A stretch of 64,000 nt of DNA from Liolophura sinensis (Eukaryota; Mollusca; Polyplacophora; Chitonida; Chitonidae): the NCBI RefSeq assembly GCF_032854445.1, contig NC_088304.1, positions 20,597,704 through 20,661,703 of the forward strand. Direction: 5' to 3'. The translations under genes were made by a program, and so were the position numbers. Below are positions 11,598 through 23,124 of this stretch, in pieces. Positions within the stretch are counted from its first letter, which is position 1. Each line of letters opens with the position of its first letter. The notes beneath the pieces were generated by a model. It was not told the origin of the DNA. It ran no database searches and worked only from the letters and a program-made list of their open reading frames with translations.

Positions 11598-11875
11598 CGA
11601 AACAAACATTCTTGTACCAACAAGCAAGCCATATGGACGTCAAGCACAAACCACCAAAGAACTAAGAAAGTATATAAACTACGAAATTATTACGGTTTTC
11701 AAAGATGTTCTAAAAACGCCAATGATGATAAAGACAGGAGTGTGGTAGACTCTTTTTTTGAGTCGAAACAGACATTCGTATACCAGCCGTCAACGAATAA
11801 GGACGATCCAGGCCAATTCCCAAAACGACGTGTAACACAAACCACCAAAGAGCTAAGGAAGTATATAAAGTAAGA
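11598..11875. repeat. Short two-copy tandem repeat
   Basis: Two copies at 11598-11685 and 11764-11875 share cgaaacaaacattc...tacca and cacaaaccaccaaagaact followed by aagtatataaa. A third diverged copy lies at 42045-42125. The plus frame covering the first pair (11592-11873) is a by-product of the repeat. Nature unknown. Confidence 0.6.
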
Positions 11876-11991
11876 AAATAGACCGGAATCATGCAAAGAG
11901 GAGCAATCAAAAGTTTTCAATGATGTTGGAAAGACGCAAGGTATCTTCTAGCGACTGAGTGAAATTAATATCCAGATGGTGTATCATGTCA

Positions 11992-12201
11992 CGACGGCGG
12001 CCAGCATTATGGTGGGTGGAAACCGGGCAGAGCCCGGGGGAAACCCACGACCATCCGCAGGTTGTTGCCAGACCTTCCCACTTACGTCCGGAGAGGAAGC
12101 CAGCATGAGCTGGACTTGAACTCATAGCGACCGCATTGGTGAGTGGCTCCTGGGTTATTACGCTGCGCTAGCGCGCTAACCGACTGAGCCACGGAGGCCC
12201 C
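11992..12201 (-). repeat. Family 1 SINE, minus, 3' end lost
   Basis: Read on the minus strand it starts ggggcctccgtggctcag (A box), continues ggttagcgcgctagcgcagc, the tRNA-like B-box region, then the conserved core (atggtcgtgggtttcccc, gctctgcccggtttcc, ccaccataatgctggccgcc). It ends inside the cgtcgt stretch without the usual tail. Its 5' end abuts the first copy of the inverted repeat pair at 12205. Confidence 0.85.
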
Positions 12202-12204
12202 GAA

Positions 12205-12708
12205 GACCTATGAAAGCAGGCCAAAAAGGGAGAACGGAGAATTATTGAGAAGTTTGGATGCTTTCACTGTGTAATACTTTAGTAGGCCTTTTGTGCTGAA
12301 TTTTGGTGTTTTTATAGCCCCTGGCTTTGTCATATCATATCTCTACCGAGCACTTGTTCAGTCTGAGCTTGTATATTTAATTTGTGCCCTTGTGTACACA
12401 GTGCTTATTAGTACACGGACCCTGTCTTCGTCATACACTCAGTTATACTGTGGATTTTACCTCTCGTGAATATTGCCTCTGTGCACTTTTTTAAGCATTG
12501 TGGAGTATATGCATCCGTTTGGACTTGACACCGCTGTACATGTAAGTACTTTAGTATTTGTATAGATACGGCTATCCTTTCTTGTTAAACTTAAGTACTT
12601 TAGTATTTGTAAAAGTCTTGTTATCTGTTCTTGTTAAACCTAATAAATTGTTGTGAAATAAAATCTGCCGGTTTCGGTTACTTTTTTGTGCGGCTAAACT
12701 GTGACAGC
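12205..12708 (+). repeat. Inverted repeat pair, copy 1 (frame broken)
   Basis: Matches the reverse strand of 24846-25365 almost base for base. The reading frame of the other copy is recognisable (LDAF, FSRPFVLNF, SELVYLICALVYTVLISTRT) but interrupted by stops after LDAFTV and after the YCGFY stretch, and by a small deletion near 12445. Downstream is a 49-bp tandem duplication (12543-12640, aagtactttagtatttgta) and then aataaa near 12660. The match ends about 40 bases past that signal. Confidence 0.8.
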
Positions 12709-13792
12709 AAAACTTTCACTGATTTCTGATCACACACGAGCATTCCACATGATTGTACCTCTGGCATGGTATTGTCCTACATGTAGGCGTGCATGATAAA
12801 GCTGAAACTGTCGCACACAGAATGCGCCTTCGGAAGCAGTTCATACAAGAAAGTCTAAAAAGCCGTCAGAAGGAGATCACTGTGTCATGCATCGTAATTC
12901 AGGGAAAACAACAATTTAAATCATAAAGATGCAACTTCTGGTAACATCCTGTATGTTTGTTTAATTGGGCGAGTTTAACCTGATGGCCATAACTTTCCCA
13001 GTGTTATACTACACAGACGTTCTCTGGCCCACTGAGCGTCCGGGTAAGAGCTAGTCTATTAATCAAAATATAAACCTTTTCTAGACACAGATATATTCAG
13101 AATCGATCGATCTATGGACATGTCACAATCACTTAACCAAATGTTCTCCAGACACGGGTAATATTTCCGTGCCACGTGACGGCTGTCACATTACCGCGAT
13201 ATACGACTACATGCGTTGTCCGCGGAATATTCATATGTGCCGATGTCTGTATGTCCCACTGCCGCATTACTGCGAACACCGGTGTATAATAACTCAGGCT
13301 GCAGACTCAACAGCCTGGGATAAATTGATTGACTGTTATTTAATGCTGGTTTTAGAGATGTCTTTACGGCACCGAAGCGAAACTATAGGGGTAAAGAGCT
13401 TTGGCCGGGTAATGTTAATTTTTGTACAGCACATAACTTTAACAACATACTGCCCATGGCAAAGGGAAAATATGAAGTATCTCGTTTTTCCCATTCTAGA
13501 TGATGCGCATTTCTACGTTATCGTACGGTAACGAGACAACTCTCGTATGTGGATGAGCGCCATCAGCGTAGTGATTTCCCCCCCCCCCCCCTCCCAAAAT
13601 TTGGGGATAATTGTTGATAGAGGCGTATCAGAAGTATTTCACATTCCTTAGGTCTAAAACTATCCCAATGGTACAAAAATCAAGCAACTACCTGCATCTA
13701 AATTAATCACAGACATCTAAAATACAAATGAAATATTTACTCACGTATTAGCTAATGAATATTTATTCAAATTTATGTTCAATTTATTCAAC
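12709..13792. other. No gene seen; poly-C tract
   Basis: Unassigned AT-rich sequence. A 120-codon plus frame at 13169-13531 begins MPRDGCHITAIYDYMRC; it has no recognised motif and no repeat support, so I do not call it. A run of 14 C lies at 13578-13591. Confidence 0.4.
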
Positions 13793-13815
13793 ATGGCGGT
13801 GCCCAAGAAAGAGGC

Positions 13816-14072
13816 ATGAAAAGTGGGATCGAAGAATTAATCGCGTATGCCCAGGCAAGCGGTGGCTTTTCTGTAGAGCTAAAGGCAAAGCAGGTCACCG
13901 CTCTCCATTCGGCAAATAAGCAACAAGATGTCATTGCAGTGTAATCGACTGGATATGGTAAAAATCTTATATAACAGCTTATGTCTTGAGTCGTTCAGCA
14001 TCGGGAACACAGTAAAGAATCCATGATAACTGTTATTGTATCCTCTGTGAATACGAAATTTAACTTGCTATT
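13816..14072 (+). pseudogene. RecQ-like DNA helicase, N-terminal relic
   Basis: From the ATG at 13816 the frame reads MKSGIEELIAYAQASGG, then LKAKQVTALHSANKQQDVIAV, a TAA stop, STGYGKNLI, another stop, QL, and after a further stop a hydrophobic strand MITVIVSSVNT. This is the start of a superfamily 2 RecQ-type helicase core: the Q-motif-like LKxKQ and motif I (Walker A, normally TGYGKS), then the strand before motif Ia. Such helicases unwind DNA using ATP. Here the Walker A serine is Asn, stops sit on both sides of it, and nothing beyond motif Ia remains. Normal proteins are several hundred residues long, so this is a dead fragment, perhaps spread by duplication or by a mobile element. The identity is inferred from motif order only. 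Confidence 0.7.
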
Positions 14073-14765
14073 ATTCAGCTTGAGCGCGGACGGAGGTGAT
14101 TATAATACGCCTGTAAACAACGTACTGCTCAACTGTTCGGTATGTTTACCATCACGTGCAGTTGCTTACATAGGGCGAAAGTAGTCATCTCAGATCAGGT
14201 GATGTAATGCACGAGCCTCGCTTTCAACGTCACTGTTGCAAAATTTATGGCGCCCAAGTCTGTTAAAGATGTAATCTGAACGTGTTCAGTAGGTACATTT
14301 CTACTTTAGAATTCCCTTTTTCCGTTTGACCAAACATTTGCAACATCTGATCCCAAGTTATTTGATTTGATTTACCTGGGACATTTTCACAGGATATCAA
14401 TAACTGTTGTATAACGGGATAGCCTTTCTTTCTGTTTGGTGGCGACAATAGACCATTAACCTAAAGCGGTGAGTGTTAAGTGCCACAGAGGGCATCTAAG
14501 TACAATGATACAATTAGCAGATAACAAACTTTTATAAACAAAAATGCACGACAAGCCGAATTCGAGTTCTTCCACTCCTTACACGTTGTAACTTGATTGT
14601 TTTTAATGTTTAATGTGTTCTTTATGTGCGTCCATTAAGACACTTGTACATAGTTTTATCCAGATTGATTTATAAGTTGCATTAACATTTGTATTTACTA
14701 ACGATATTACACTAAATGATTTAGAGCAAAGTTTTAATTCTCTAAGCCGATTCTCTCCTGCAGTA
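14073..14765. other. No gene called; one antisense peptide noted
   Basis: Downstream of the helicase relic no further helicase motif is readable. A minus frame at 14448-14263 reads MSPPNRKKGYPVIQQLLISC and on to NQITWDQMLQMFGQTEKG. Its composition looks protein-like, and a donor-like ggtaaatc follows ENVP, but I do not recognise it. Confidence 0.3.
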
Positions 14766-14885
14766 AGCGAGAAGGTCTGGCAACAGCCTGTGGATGGTCA
14801 TGGGTTTCCTGCGGGCTCTGCTCGGTTTCCTCCCATCATAATGCCGGCTACCGTCGTATAAGTGAAAAGCGTGTGTATTTTTAGT
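14766..14885 (+). repeat. Family 1 SINE, 5'-truncated
   Basis: Starts at gagaaggtctggcaacag and runs through atggtcatgggtttcc, gctctgctcggtttcctccc and gtcgtataagtgaaa. The tail past 14870 is degenerate. The tRNA-like head is absent. Confidence 0.75.
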
Positions 14886-14964
14886 ATCCGATGTAATATT
14901 AACGTACTACAACTTTTCATATGGACGGCTTCTACATGTATAGGATAAATAATTTTAATCCATG

Positions 14965-15600
14965 TTCGATATGGCATTAAACCTGACCAGCGAAGCGCAA
15001 TGCTGAGCTGTTCAGTGATGGAGACGATGGAGTCATATACATCGGAAAATCCCTGGGAGAGTGGCCATGTGCTGGCAGATGACGTCCCTGTCCACGCCCG
15101 GACAGCGTACTTTGGCCTAACCCATATTGATTCCTCCACATACCGGTTTTTAGATCTTCCCAATAACATAAGGTGTTTATCCAGATTTGCAGACAGCCGA
15201 AAAATTTCCCTAATAGCAGTTTGGTGATAAATTAGCTCCTTAGACATCGTCGAGAATATCTTGAAATATTTGTGTGCCTTCTGCCAGTGTTCATTGACCC
15301 GTTCTTTTTCAACTCATCACCCCAAGTGTGATACGGAAACAAAAAACAGAGGTATGGAATTCTGATAACCATTTTCCACACTTTATCCTAGAGCTGTGCA
15401 GCATATTGTTGCTACTGTTTCTTAAGAGGCCAAGAAACGGTTGTAATATCTTAGCACGTATACTTCCATCCATATATAATTTTCCACCGATCATTTCTAA
15501 TCAGCTAAACGAATATTATGATTTACTCGATGAATTCGGGACCATGGGTTGTATGTTCGACGTGCTGTATGAGAATACCATGGTATACATTTTAACCGAC
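14965..15600 (+). repeat. Dispersed repeat R2, copy 1
   Basis: Direct match to 23925-24520: gatatggcattaaacctga, ctgagctgttc, tgctggcagatgacgtcc, aataacataaggt, gacagccgaaaaat, ctaatagcagtttggtgata, ccagtgttcattgaccc and ccccaagtgtgata. Past 15360 the copies diverge but remain alignable. Frames on both strands (149 codons at 15247-14798 minus; 75 codons at 15000-15227 plus; 96 codons at 15328-15618 plus) are not conserved in the other copy, so I treat it as a non-coding repeat, perhaps a non-autonomous transposon. Confidence 0.8.
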
Positions 15601-17150
15601 GCATTAAACAGCAGCTGAGATACGTGTTTTGATTATCGACAATTAACCTATTTGCAAAGACCTGACATGATACACGATTTGTGTAGCCTAGAGCCTTCCG
15701 TGGATCTTTCCATCATCACTGAAAACTGTTGACAGCTATTTTTTTCAAGGATCAGCCCTTGTCTTATATACATTCCTAGTTCTTTTGTAATTGAAATTGA
15801 ATGCTGTTTTTGGGATTGATCTCGCAATTATTGGCTTGGAACGTCCATTTTGTTTGACGGTTAATAATCGAATGTCTGTTTTTACTCCTCCATTCAGCCA
15901 ATTACATGTATCAGTAGGTGGATTCAAGCCTTTTTCCTTTTCGTTTAGGGGTTTATATACTGCCGGAAAACCCACCAGATAAAATGTTCAGATAACTCAA
16001 CATGAAGAGAACAACATGGTTAATATGTTTGTGCTATAAATCACGCTATTAGCTACATTAAATTTATAGTTGTGACAGTTACTGATGAAAATACCCTCGT
16101 AAGTAATGTCGTAAGTTTTCGCTTTGCAATTTCATAATTACTTGCAAAAAGCAAAGCTACATGATTTACGATGAATGACGGTGACATTGCATTCACTAGC
16201 AAGAGTATCACTCAGAAACCACTCATTATTCATTTTAATTTTCTCACAACGTTTTAACAATTTGCATTATAAAAGCTAGCAATTTCCTTCGTCGTTGCCC
16301 AGGAAATTTTTATATTGCGATATTTTCTGGAATGAGCATCTGCAAAATACACAATACTTTCAGAAAACAATTTTGTTAATCATTCAATCCAGGTCGTGAT
16401 TGACACGTGTAGTGTTGGGTCTATATGTGATGTTCGGTATTTTAGATTCGTACTTGTAACTACGCTTAAATAACTGCACACTTGAGGTTAAGCTTAAAAC
16501 CAATGCGGCAGACCTGTGATCATTCATTAATTATACACATGTTACATAAATAACGACTGTCAAAATCGTGAAAAAACAATGGATTCCATATCTACGTAAA
16601 TCAAATTAGACCATTATCCTTTGCAATTATCTATCTGCTTGAGATTTCAACACTACTTCCATCACACCACTATGTTGTCTCCCTGGGTTGTGTTTTCAAA
16701 AATATTTCAGTCATGTCATCATCTTACCAGCAAGCCGTAGTATCCTGACACCTGGTCTTAAGTGATGCTTATGACAATCACCACCAGATGAGCTATATAG
16801 ATTCATTGTTTAGGGCGTGACACATCACAAAATCACAGTGTTCTGACATCGAAACTTATTATAACAGACTAAATCCGAGAGAGTAAAACCAGAATATCGA
16901 CCATAGTGGGACAGCTGGCAAATGGTTACCAGAAACTGGTGAGGTATGGCCTCGAGTGAATTTACAGCAGTTAAGATTCTCTTCTAATATTTCCTGTAAA
17001 TGATTAAATGGTAGAAAATTACACAGCACCTTGGCTTAAGCGGAATTAGGTTAAAAATATACAGTGGTGTTATTTACAGTAGATGTTTTTGATGTCACTG
17101 GCACAGAATAACACCTAAGAATACGTGAAAATACCCCAAGCCAAACAAGT
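15601..17150. other. AT-rich sequence; no gene seen
   Basis: Short complementary frames at 15745-15982 are not conserved elsewhere in the window. A stretch at 17025-17090 (ttggcttaagcgg... tacagtggtgttat) resembles 53468-53540. Otherwise I see nothing. Confidence 0.4.
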
Positions 17151-17154
17151 GTTA

Positions 17155-17655
17155 GTCTGAATGATTATTCATATACCCGTGCCCATGGTCTAGACATCCC
17201 GGAAAACGAACAATTCAAAAGGTCGAGTTAGTCTCGTACACTAAGTGGTTTACTTCCGGTTTACCTCCTAGTGACATGACCTGAGATAGTCTATAGAACA
17301 ATTAGTTCTATCTCACTGAATACATAGCCGAAACAAACAACCGTTACTCTGAGGGATGCCTCGCCGTCACAATGCATCGCGTGCAGATCATACATTCAGA
17401 AGAATGAATTTGGTTTTCCAGAAATTAAATAAAATATACCGATTAAACTGAGTTTAAGTTCATATAGTACATATGTACTGGCATTTTGCTACAGCACATT
17501 TCAGAGGAATATCGCAAAAACTGACTTCATTGGTATGCATGGAACTATATTTATGTTTAACATAACATAATTACTGTTACTGGGTTTATTCACGTGCTGT
17601 CCAAGGTCTTCGTATTTTTCATCAATGGACTTTAGTGACCGAGTGTCCATAACAC
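17155..17655 (+). repeat. Dispersed repeat R3, copy 1
   Basis: Shares cccgtgcccatggtctagac, aaaaggtcgagt, gtctcgtac, ttacttccggtttacctcc, tgacatgacctg and attagttct with 28868-29205 (same strand) and with the reverse of 43985-44195. The later part (gtgctgtccaaggtcttc, catcaatggac) also matches 29150-29190. Element class unknown; no transposase is readable. Confidence 0.65.
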
Positions 17656-18390
17656 TAAGATGAGCGTGTCACACCAAAATAACCAAACTGCTGTTTAGGA
17701 ATACAATGCAGCAAAAAAACAATATGAGCACATAAAAGAGAATAGATCAAATTATTTAACGGTTTACCGCGAAAACTCACGAACTTTCACGATGGCGGTC
17801 AGTTCATGGAAGTTCATTCTTTATCACATCTTTTCAATCTTTATATCATAGTCAAATTAGCGAGAGCTGGAGATGAGCTTACTGATCACGAACCGATCGG
17901 CTCACGTGAGATCCTGGCCATCCCTAAAAAGCTAAGGTGCGTGCATGTATAAGCCGTATAAGCTGAACCCGATTGATAACGTATCATACTGTACACACCA
18001 ATCCCCACATTATTAATAATAATGACTGATCAGATATCCTTAAAATCGCTAGATTTAGATTTAAAAGGATACTTTTTAAGTCACAATATTACCAGTGAAT
18101 TTCAGGAGCTTGAACAATGAAGAAACCATTCTACACGGAAACTGTCGATTGTGTTAGAATGGTTCTTTTATTATCGGCTGACACAAGTAGTTTGTACGAT
18201 GGGACAAGTATTTACAAAACCTCCACATATGCGTTTAGGATGCCTCAGGTGTTGAGAAAATGTGCATGTCTATCTGTAAATCTGGGAAACGGGTAGATCG
18301 AACGCCATGAAGATGAATCAGTATATACTTGTATAAAAATTAATTTTAATACCTTCTCAATGAAAAGCATGGATGAAGGATGGGTTCGTT
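17656..18390. other. No gene seen
   Basis: Unassigned AT-rich sequence with no convincing frame and no repeat that I can match elsewhere in the window. Confidence 0.35.
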
Positions 18391-18392
18391 GG

Positions 18393-18450
18393 CTTGCATT
18401 TGAAGTTTGCCTAAACACCCTGCGAGGAATGTTATTGTAAAATTGAACGA
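18393..18450 (-). pseudogene. Tc1-like transposase C-terminal scrap
   Basis: On the minus strand it reads LQQSVVQFYNNIPRRVFRQ, nearly the same at both DNA and protein level as the C-terminal stretch of the Tc1-like relic at 22985-23045 (QQSVVQSYINIPRRFIR). Only about 20 codons remain. Just beyond it at 18472-18495 is a hairpin with a 9-bp stem (ttctccgaa/ttcggagaa) and a T6 loop, possibly a remnant of another element's end. Confidence 0.6.
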
Positions 18451-18499
18451 CGCTTTGTTGCAATATGCGACTTCTCCGAATTTTTTTTCGGAGAATTTA

Positions 18500-19030
18500 T
18501 GCTTTTGCGTTCTGCTAACCTTGTTGGTAGATCAACACATGAAAGTCATCGTTGTCCGACAATCATCTCCTTAGGGGAAACATCCTGCTCAGATTCCTCT
18601 TGTTCTGATATATACGATGGAAATAAACTCATCGCTGTTTGTATTCCAAAGATGGTTTCCCACAGGAAAATATTTGTGCTAATCTCAGTGACAGAAAGCT
18701 AGACAGCTTTACCCACACCAGGTTTATATACTTGATTCAAGGAACAGCCCTTGGATTTATGCCACCCGTATACATCCGTCAGGACATATCAGTTTAAAGA
18801 AAACTACTATGTAGGGGAATCAACGTACACACTGTCGTTTACATTTCTGTAACTTTCTTTTACATCTTAATTTATGTCTTGTGTCTACGAGAGTAAGAAT
18901 GACTTTAGTGCAGCCTGGGTAAATCTTCCAGACACGTGAAAGGAGACATATTCTTTTGATACTGGAACTTATCAAGTTTGGTCACAGTGACATAGATACG
19001 TGTCCATATCCCAAAACGACCTTTGCGTCT
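18500..19030. other. No gene seen
   Basis: A 67-codon plus frame at 18499-18702 and shorter ones show no recognisable motif. Nothing else stands out. Confidence 0.3.
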
Positions 19031-19034
19031 GTCT

Positions 19035-19190
19035 CGGATTCGCACTTGTGGTGCTCACCGTATGGTTTAGATTTATTTCTCATGTCACGACATATGTACG
19101 CCAATAGTCAAGACGCACTACTTACGTCGATATGTCATCCACAGATATGACATGAACTGGATATTAAAATCTCAGATAAATCACGGGGTC
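19035..19190. repeat. Dispersed repeat R5, copy 1
   Basis: Matches 32268-32415 in the same orientation: tacgccaatagtcaag, gcactacttacgtcgat, agatatgacatgaactgg, taaaaatctcagataaat. About 150 bp; nature unknown. Confidence 0.55.
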
Positions 19191-19437
19191 ATATCCGAGA
19201 TCTCATAAAGCGTCTGGTGCATGCAATATAAACTTGTGCAGTAAACAAAAACGAAACATAAAACGTGCTGGGCCACCTGCTTCAGCAAGTCAACCTAGTA
19301 AAATCAGTGCCTGTCAGAGGAGACGCTCTCCAGAGACCTTTAATTTTATTTGAAAGGTTGAAGTTAAAATGATTAATGAAAGGTAAAGTTTGCATATATC
19401 CGTACTTTGGTCTCAGGGAATGAGTAGTAGTTCACTG

Positions 19438-19520
19438 GGTTGCTTGGAGTTCTTACTAATAAGAGCCTTGATCTACTGCCCCCCGAAGCGGACGCTGTAC
19501 CAGTTGTGCTATCGGGGTCT
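19438..19520 (-). repeat. SINE family 2 fragment, minus
   Basis: The reverse strand reads ccccgatagcacaactggta, cagcgtccgcttcgggggg and cagtagatcaaggc, parallel to the tRNA-like head at 1310-1360. The 3' part is not recognisable. Confidence 0.5.
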
Positions 19521-19599
19521 GTCACTCTACATAGACGACATCAGTTTCCTACCTCACCATCTTTACAACAAGAAGGGACAATCGCAATGCTGAAAATGT

Positions 19600-21680
19600 T
19601 ATCATCGTGTGTATCGCCAACTAGAAAAGCAAGAACCAGTGTGACCAGTGAATTCCATCAAATGACTTTACAGGTTTCGTTTGCATCAAATATTTCCTTA
19701 GTTATGTGTTGCTCGTTTCATTCATTATAGTTGATGACTGACGTACGTGTGTCTATTCTGGTGCCGAAATCATCTGACAAAATGCCTCTTCTTTACATTT
19801 TCAGTCATGATGCCCGGATTAAATTTTCTAAGTAAATGCTGTCATATTAAATACAATTTTTTTTTCATACTGTATCTCGCCATCCTCAGTCATTACAAAC
19901 ATTATGTCTCACATCAGAGTGTTTGCCAGAAAGTTGCCAAAAGTGGTAGATTTAGGCCAGGTTTTCAAGTTTCCTTCGTCGTTCTAAAAGGGAAAAGTTC
20001 TTGAGTACGCCGTTAATACATCAACAAAAGAAATTGTGTTTACGACATGTTTCCAAAATTGATAGACGAGTGTTGTAAGATAATGTGTTTTCCTTATTTC
20101 CTCTAGGGCCAAAAATATCTCATACCACCTGATTGATCGGCCACATGCAGTGTTTATAGAACTGTTACGGCCTTTGTGTCATGTTGACAGAACCCTTCAG
20201 CCCTGGGGTCGTTCGGCAAATATTCAGCCAGTAATAATAGCAATTAAAATTTTTTTGACGGCTGTCACAATGTCAAAGTAAATTTGATTCTCTCTCGCGT
20301 AACAACTATATTGTAATTAACAACAACAAAAACAAACCTTTGTAATTATGATTCCAAACCACCACGATTAGATTGACAGCTGCGTGAAGGCTTTATAGAG
20401 AAATAAGCAATAGGTAAACGGGAAATATATGTAAGATGAAACTCTACGAAACTGGCCCTAGAGCGTTTTGAAGATGAAATATTCTTATCTTCATCCAAAA
20501 ACATTTCCTTTATGGTGCACCATTACCTGAGTGGTTGCGACAGAAATTTACCAAACAGCTTATTAAATGGAAGTTATATACTCAGCAGGATTAGTTTGAT
20601 TCGACCCAAACAAAAACTGGTCACTGTTGCTCTGTTTAATTTGGCAGTCAATGATTCTGTAGTGAAGCGCTGACAATGTAACATAACCGTTTCATTTCAT
20701 GTCCGGCCTATGTATATACAATATAACTTAGTGGGTGGGTAAATGTATTCTTCACAATTTTCACGCCATCGCTCCATGTTTCCTCTGAAAGAGTGCACGA
20801 ATTTTTTTCTTCCATTTGGAAGTGTGTGGAATATATACAGCATCTAAGATCGATGAGATCCTATAAGTTATGGATTATTTAAAACCCATTTGAGAAATCA
20901 TAGAAATCTCATCTACACGAACTATTTTTTGCCACAAAATCATTATTTTCTTTTTATACGCATGTTTCAATTGCGAAATACTCAAGGAATGAATTATGAC
21001 ATTTTTACCTATGGCTTTATTATTCCAGTTCTGTAAACTGACTTTGTTAATACTGACGTAGTAAAAGCTCTTACTTTGTCCTCAACTTATGTTCTGTATA
21101 AACAAAACCACATTAACATCCTCAGCTATTAGCTTTGAAAGAAATGGCGGATAAAATAAATCGTGTTCGGAGAAATTGTCAAGAAATGTTTGCCTAAAAT
21201 TGTGTTGTGATATTGAGCTCTTTCTTTGTGCACAAATGGCATGTTAAGCGTTTCTAGCCACGGTAACAATGTGGTGGATTACTGTAGCAAGCGATATCAC
21301 GGATATGCTGTCTTCAGGGTTTAATGAAGACCAGGCTCTTGTGGAAAGTGATTCACTGTAAACTATAGTTTTCACTGTTCTCACTATTCAAAATATGACA
21401 AAGCGGTTGAAGGCTCTCGTGTGACGACTTGCGTATTTTAATGTTCGTGGAAAGACTACTTGCCTTCACGAGATCAGTTGAAAAACATCCTGGCAGATGG
21501 GTTAAAAGATTGTGAATCCTTGTACATTTACATATACGAGGTGATACTTACATATACGTGGTAATACTTAGATTTCATTGTTATCATTGGACCCAAGTAG
21601 GACTATGTGTCTAAAGCAATAAATGATATATGCACTGAATTCTAAAAGAAACGCGAATTTTTCCAGTGTCAAATCAGAAG
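19600..21680. other. Mostly unassigned; repeat R6 and SINE-tail remnant
   Basis: 20120-20245 matches 36045-36190 (cctttgtgtcatgttgacag and flanks). At 20000-20030 tcttgagtacgccgttaata resembles the tail of the family 1 SINE, but no body is present. A 20-bp direct duplication (catatacg.ggt.atactta) lies at 21530-21570. Frames at 19440-19730 and 19747-20004 are not recognised. Confidence 0.45.
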
Positions 21681-21681
21681 T

Positions 21682-21941
21682 ATTTATTTATTTAATTGGT
21701 CTTTTACGCCGTACTCAAGAATATTTCACTTATAAGACGGCGGCCAGCATTATGTTGGGAGGAAACCGGACAGAGCGGGGTGAAAACATATGACGATCCG
21801 CAGGTTGCTGCAGACGTCCCCACGTACAGCTGGAGAGGAAGCCAGCCTGAGCAGGCTAGAACTCACAAATACAGCATTGCTGAGAGGCTCCTGGGCATTA
21901 CGCTGCGCTAGCGCGCTTACCAACTGAGCCACGGAGGCCCC
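21682..21941 (-). repeat. Family 1 SINE, full length, minus
   Basis: The minus strand runs from ggggcctccgtggctcagtt through the gcgctagcgcagcgtaat head and the conserved core to cttgagtacggcgtaaaaga and an aaataaata tail. The core has point changes and small gaps. This is one of three near-complete copies in the window. The flanks atcagaagta and atcggaagta may be an imperfect target-site duplication. Confidence 0.9.
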
Positions 21942-22251
21942 AGTATCGGAAGTACATTCTAAGTAATCAAAGGTGTGTAGATATGTAATGGATGTTCCAG
22001 ATGGTGTTTTTCAATTTTAAAGATAAGTATCTTCCGCAAACGCAGCAACTGTGGTGTCAGGCGGCACCAAATTGTACTGATTTGAATTTTCATATACCTC
22101 CTAAAATGTTTGCTAGTTGAGTTGAATGCGTTTTCTTTTCACGAGATTCTTGGTATGAGGATGCTTCTTAAGGAACATAAATTGGAGAACTGTTCCTTTC
22201 GCATTTTGATGCAACAGGGACCATGCCACTTCTGAGTGCTGATTAACGTCA

Positions 22252-23124
22252 AAGAGCCATCGGCAACATTCAGGCAGGTTGGAACGTCTCACGTGTCGCC
22301 AGGCATTATGATACTCATCAGCCCACCATATACAGACCTCTTGACCGCTACCAGGAAACAAACACCGTTAATGGCCGTGCTCGGAGTGGGCGACCGCGTG
22401 CGACAACGATCCGTCATGACCGCTTCATTGTCAATTCCAATCGTCGGAATCGGTTCCTGCAAGCAGCCACTACACCTCGAAACACAGTTGAAACAACGAA
22501 CCGACCCATCAGCACCAATACTGTACGTCGCCGACTCTAGGACGCAGGTTTGCGTTGCCGTCAACCTTATGTTGGTTCACGTTTGACTCACGGCCGAGTG
22601 AGGGTATGGCGACGTAGAGTTGAAAGGTTCAGTGATCCATGTGTATTGGAGAATGACCGTTGGGGACGGCCTCCCGTCATGATTTGAGGGCCGGCCGCCT
22701 GTAATCTTCCAAAACAATGAACAGGGAATGGTAGAGGCGTCACGGCGTAGGCGCTACGTCGATGAAGTTTTGAGGGCTGTAGTTTTTTGCTCGAAGACGC
22801 AACCTTGTTCTGCAGCAAAATAATACAAGAGCACATACCGCAAGATTGACACAGGCATTTCCACTAAACAACGCCATCCAGACGACGGATTGGCCAGCAT
22901 TAGGTCCGGATTTAACTCATATCGAGCACCTCTGGGATGAAATTGAACGCCGCATTCGCCACCAACTTATGCAGCCAGTTACCTTGCAACAACTGCAACA
23001 AAGCGTCGTTCAATCTTACATTAACATTCCTCGGAGGTTCATCCGAGGTCTCTTCAACAGCATGGGTAGAAGATGTGCTGCTGTTGTTGATGCTAATGGC
23101 GGTCGCACTCGTTATGGATGTTAA
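22252..23124 (+). pseudogene. Tc1-like transposase, broken
   Basis: Transposase of the Tc1/mariner superfamily, which cuts and pastes its own DNA using three acidic residues. The N-terminal helix-turn-helix region is readable (NIQAGWNVSRVARHYD, IYRPLDRYQETNTVNG), then the GRPR-type motif (ARSGRPRATT). A TAG at 22538 follows VRRRL. A deletion near 22585 joins the YVGSRLT stretch to RVRVWRRRVERFSD, removing the region of the first catalytic Asp. After further stops the frame resumes near 22800 as LQQNNTRAHTAR, where the expected second Asp is Asn (22819-22821). The C-terminus is well kept: WPALGPDLTHIEHLWDE carries the third acidic residue, and the end reads RRCAAVVDANGGRTRY. With two of three catalytic positions gone it cannot be active. 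Terminal inverted repeats were not located. Confidence 0.9.

Noticed and set aside
14798-15247. 149-codon minus-strand gene in repeat R2
   Set aside because: The second R2 copy has stops and shifts throughout this frame and no matching peptide.
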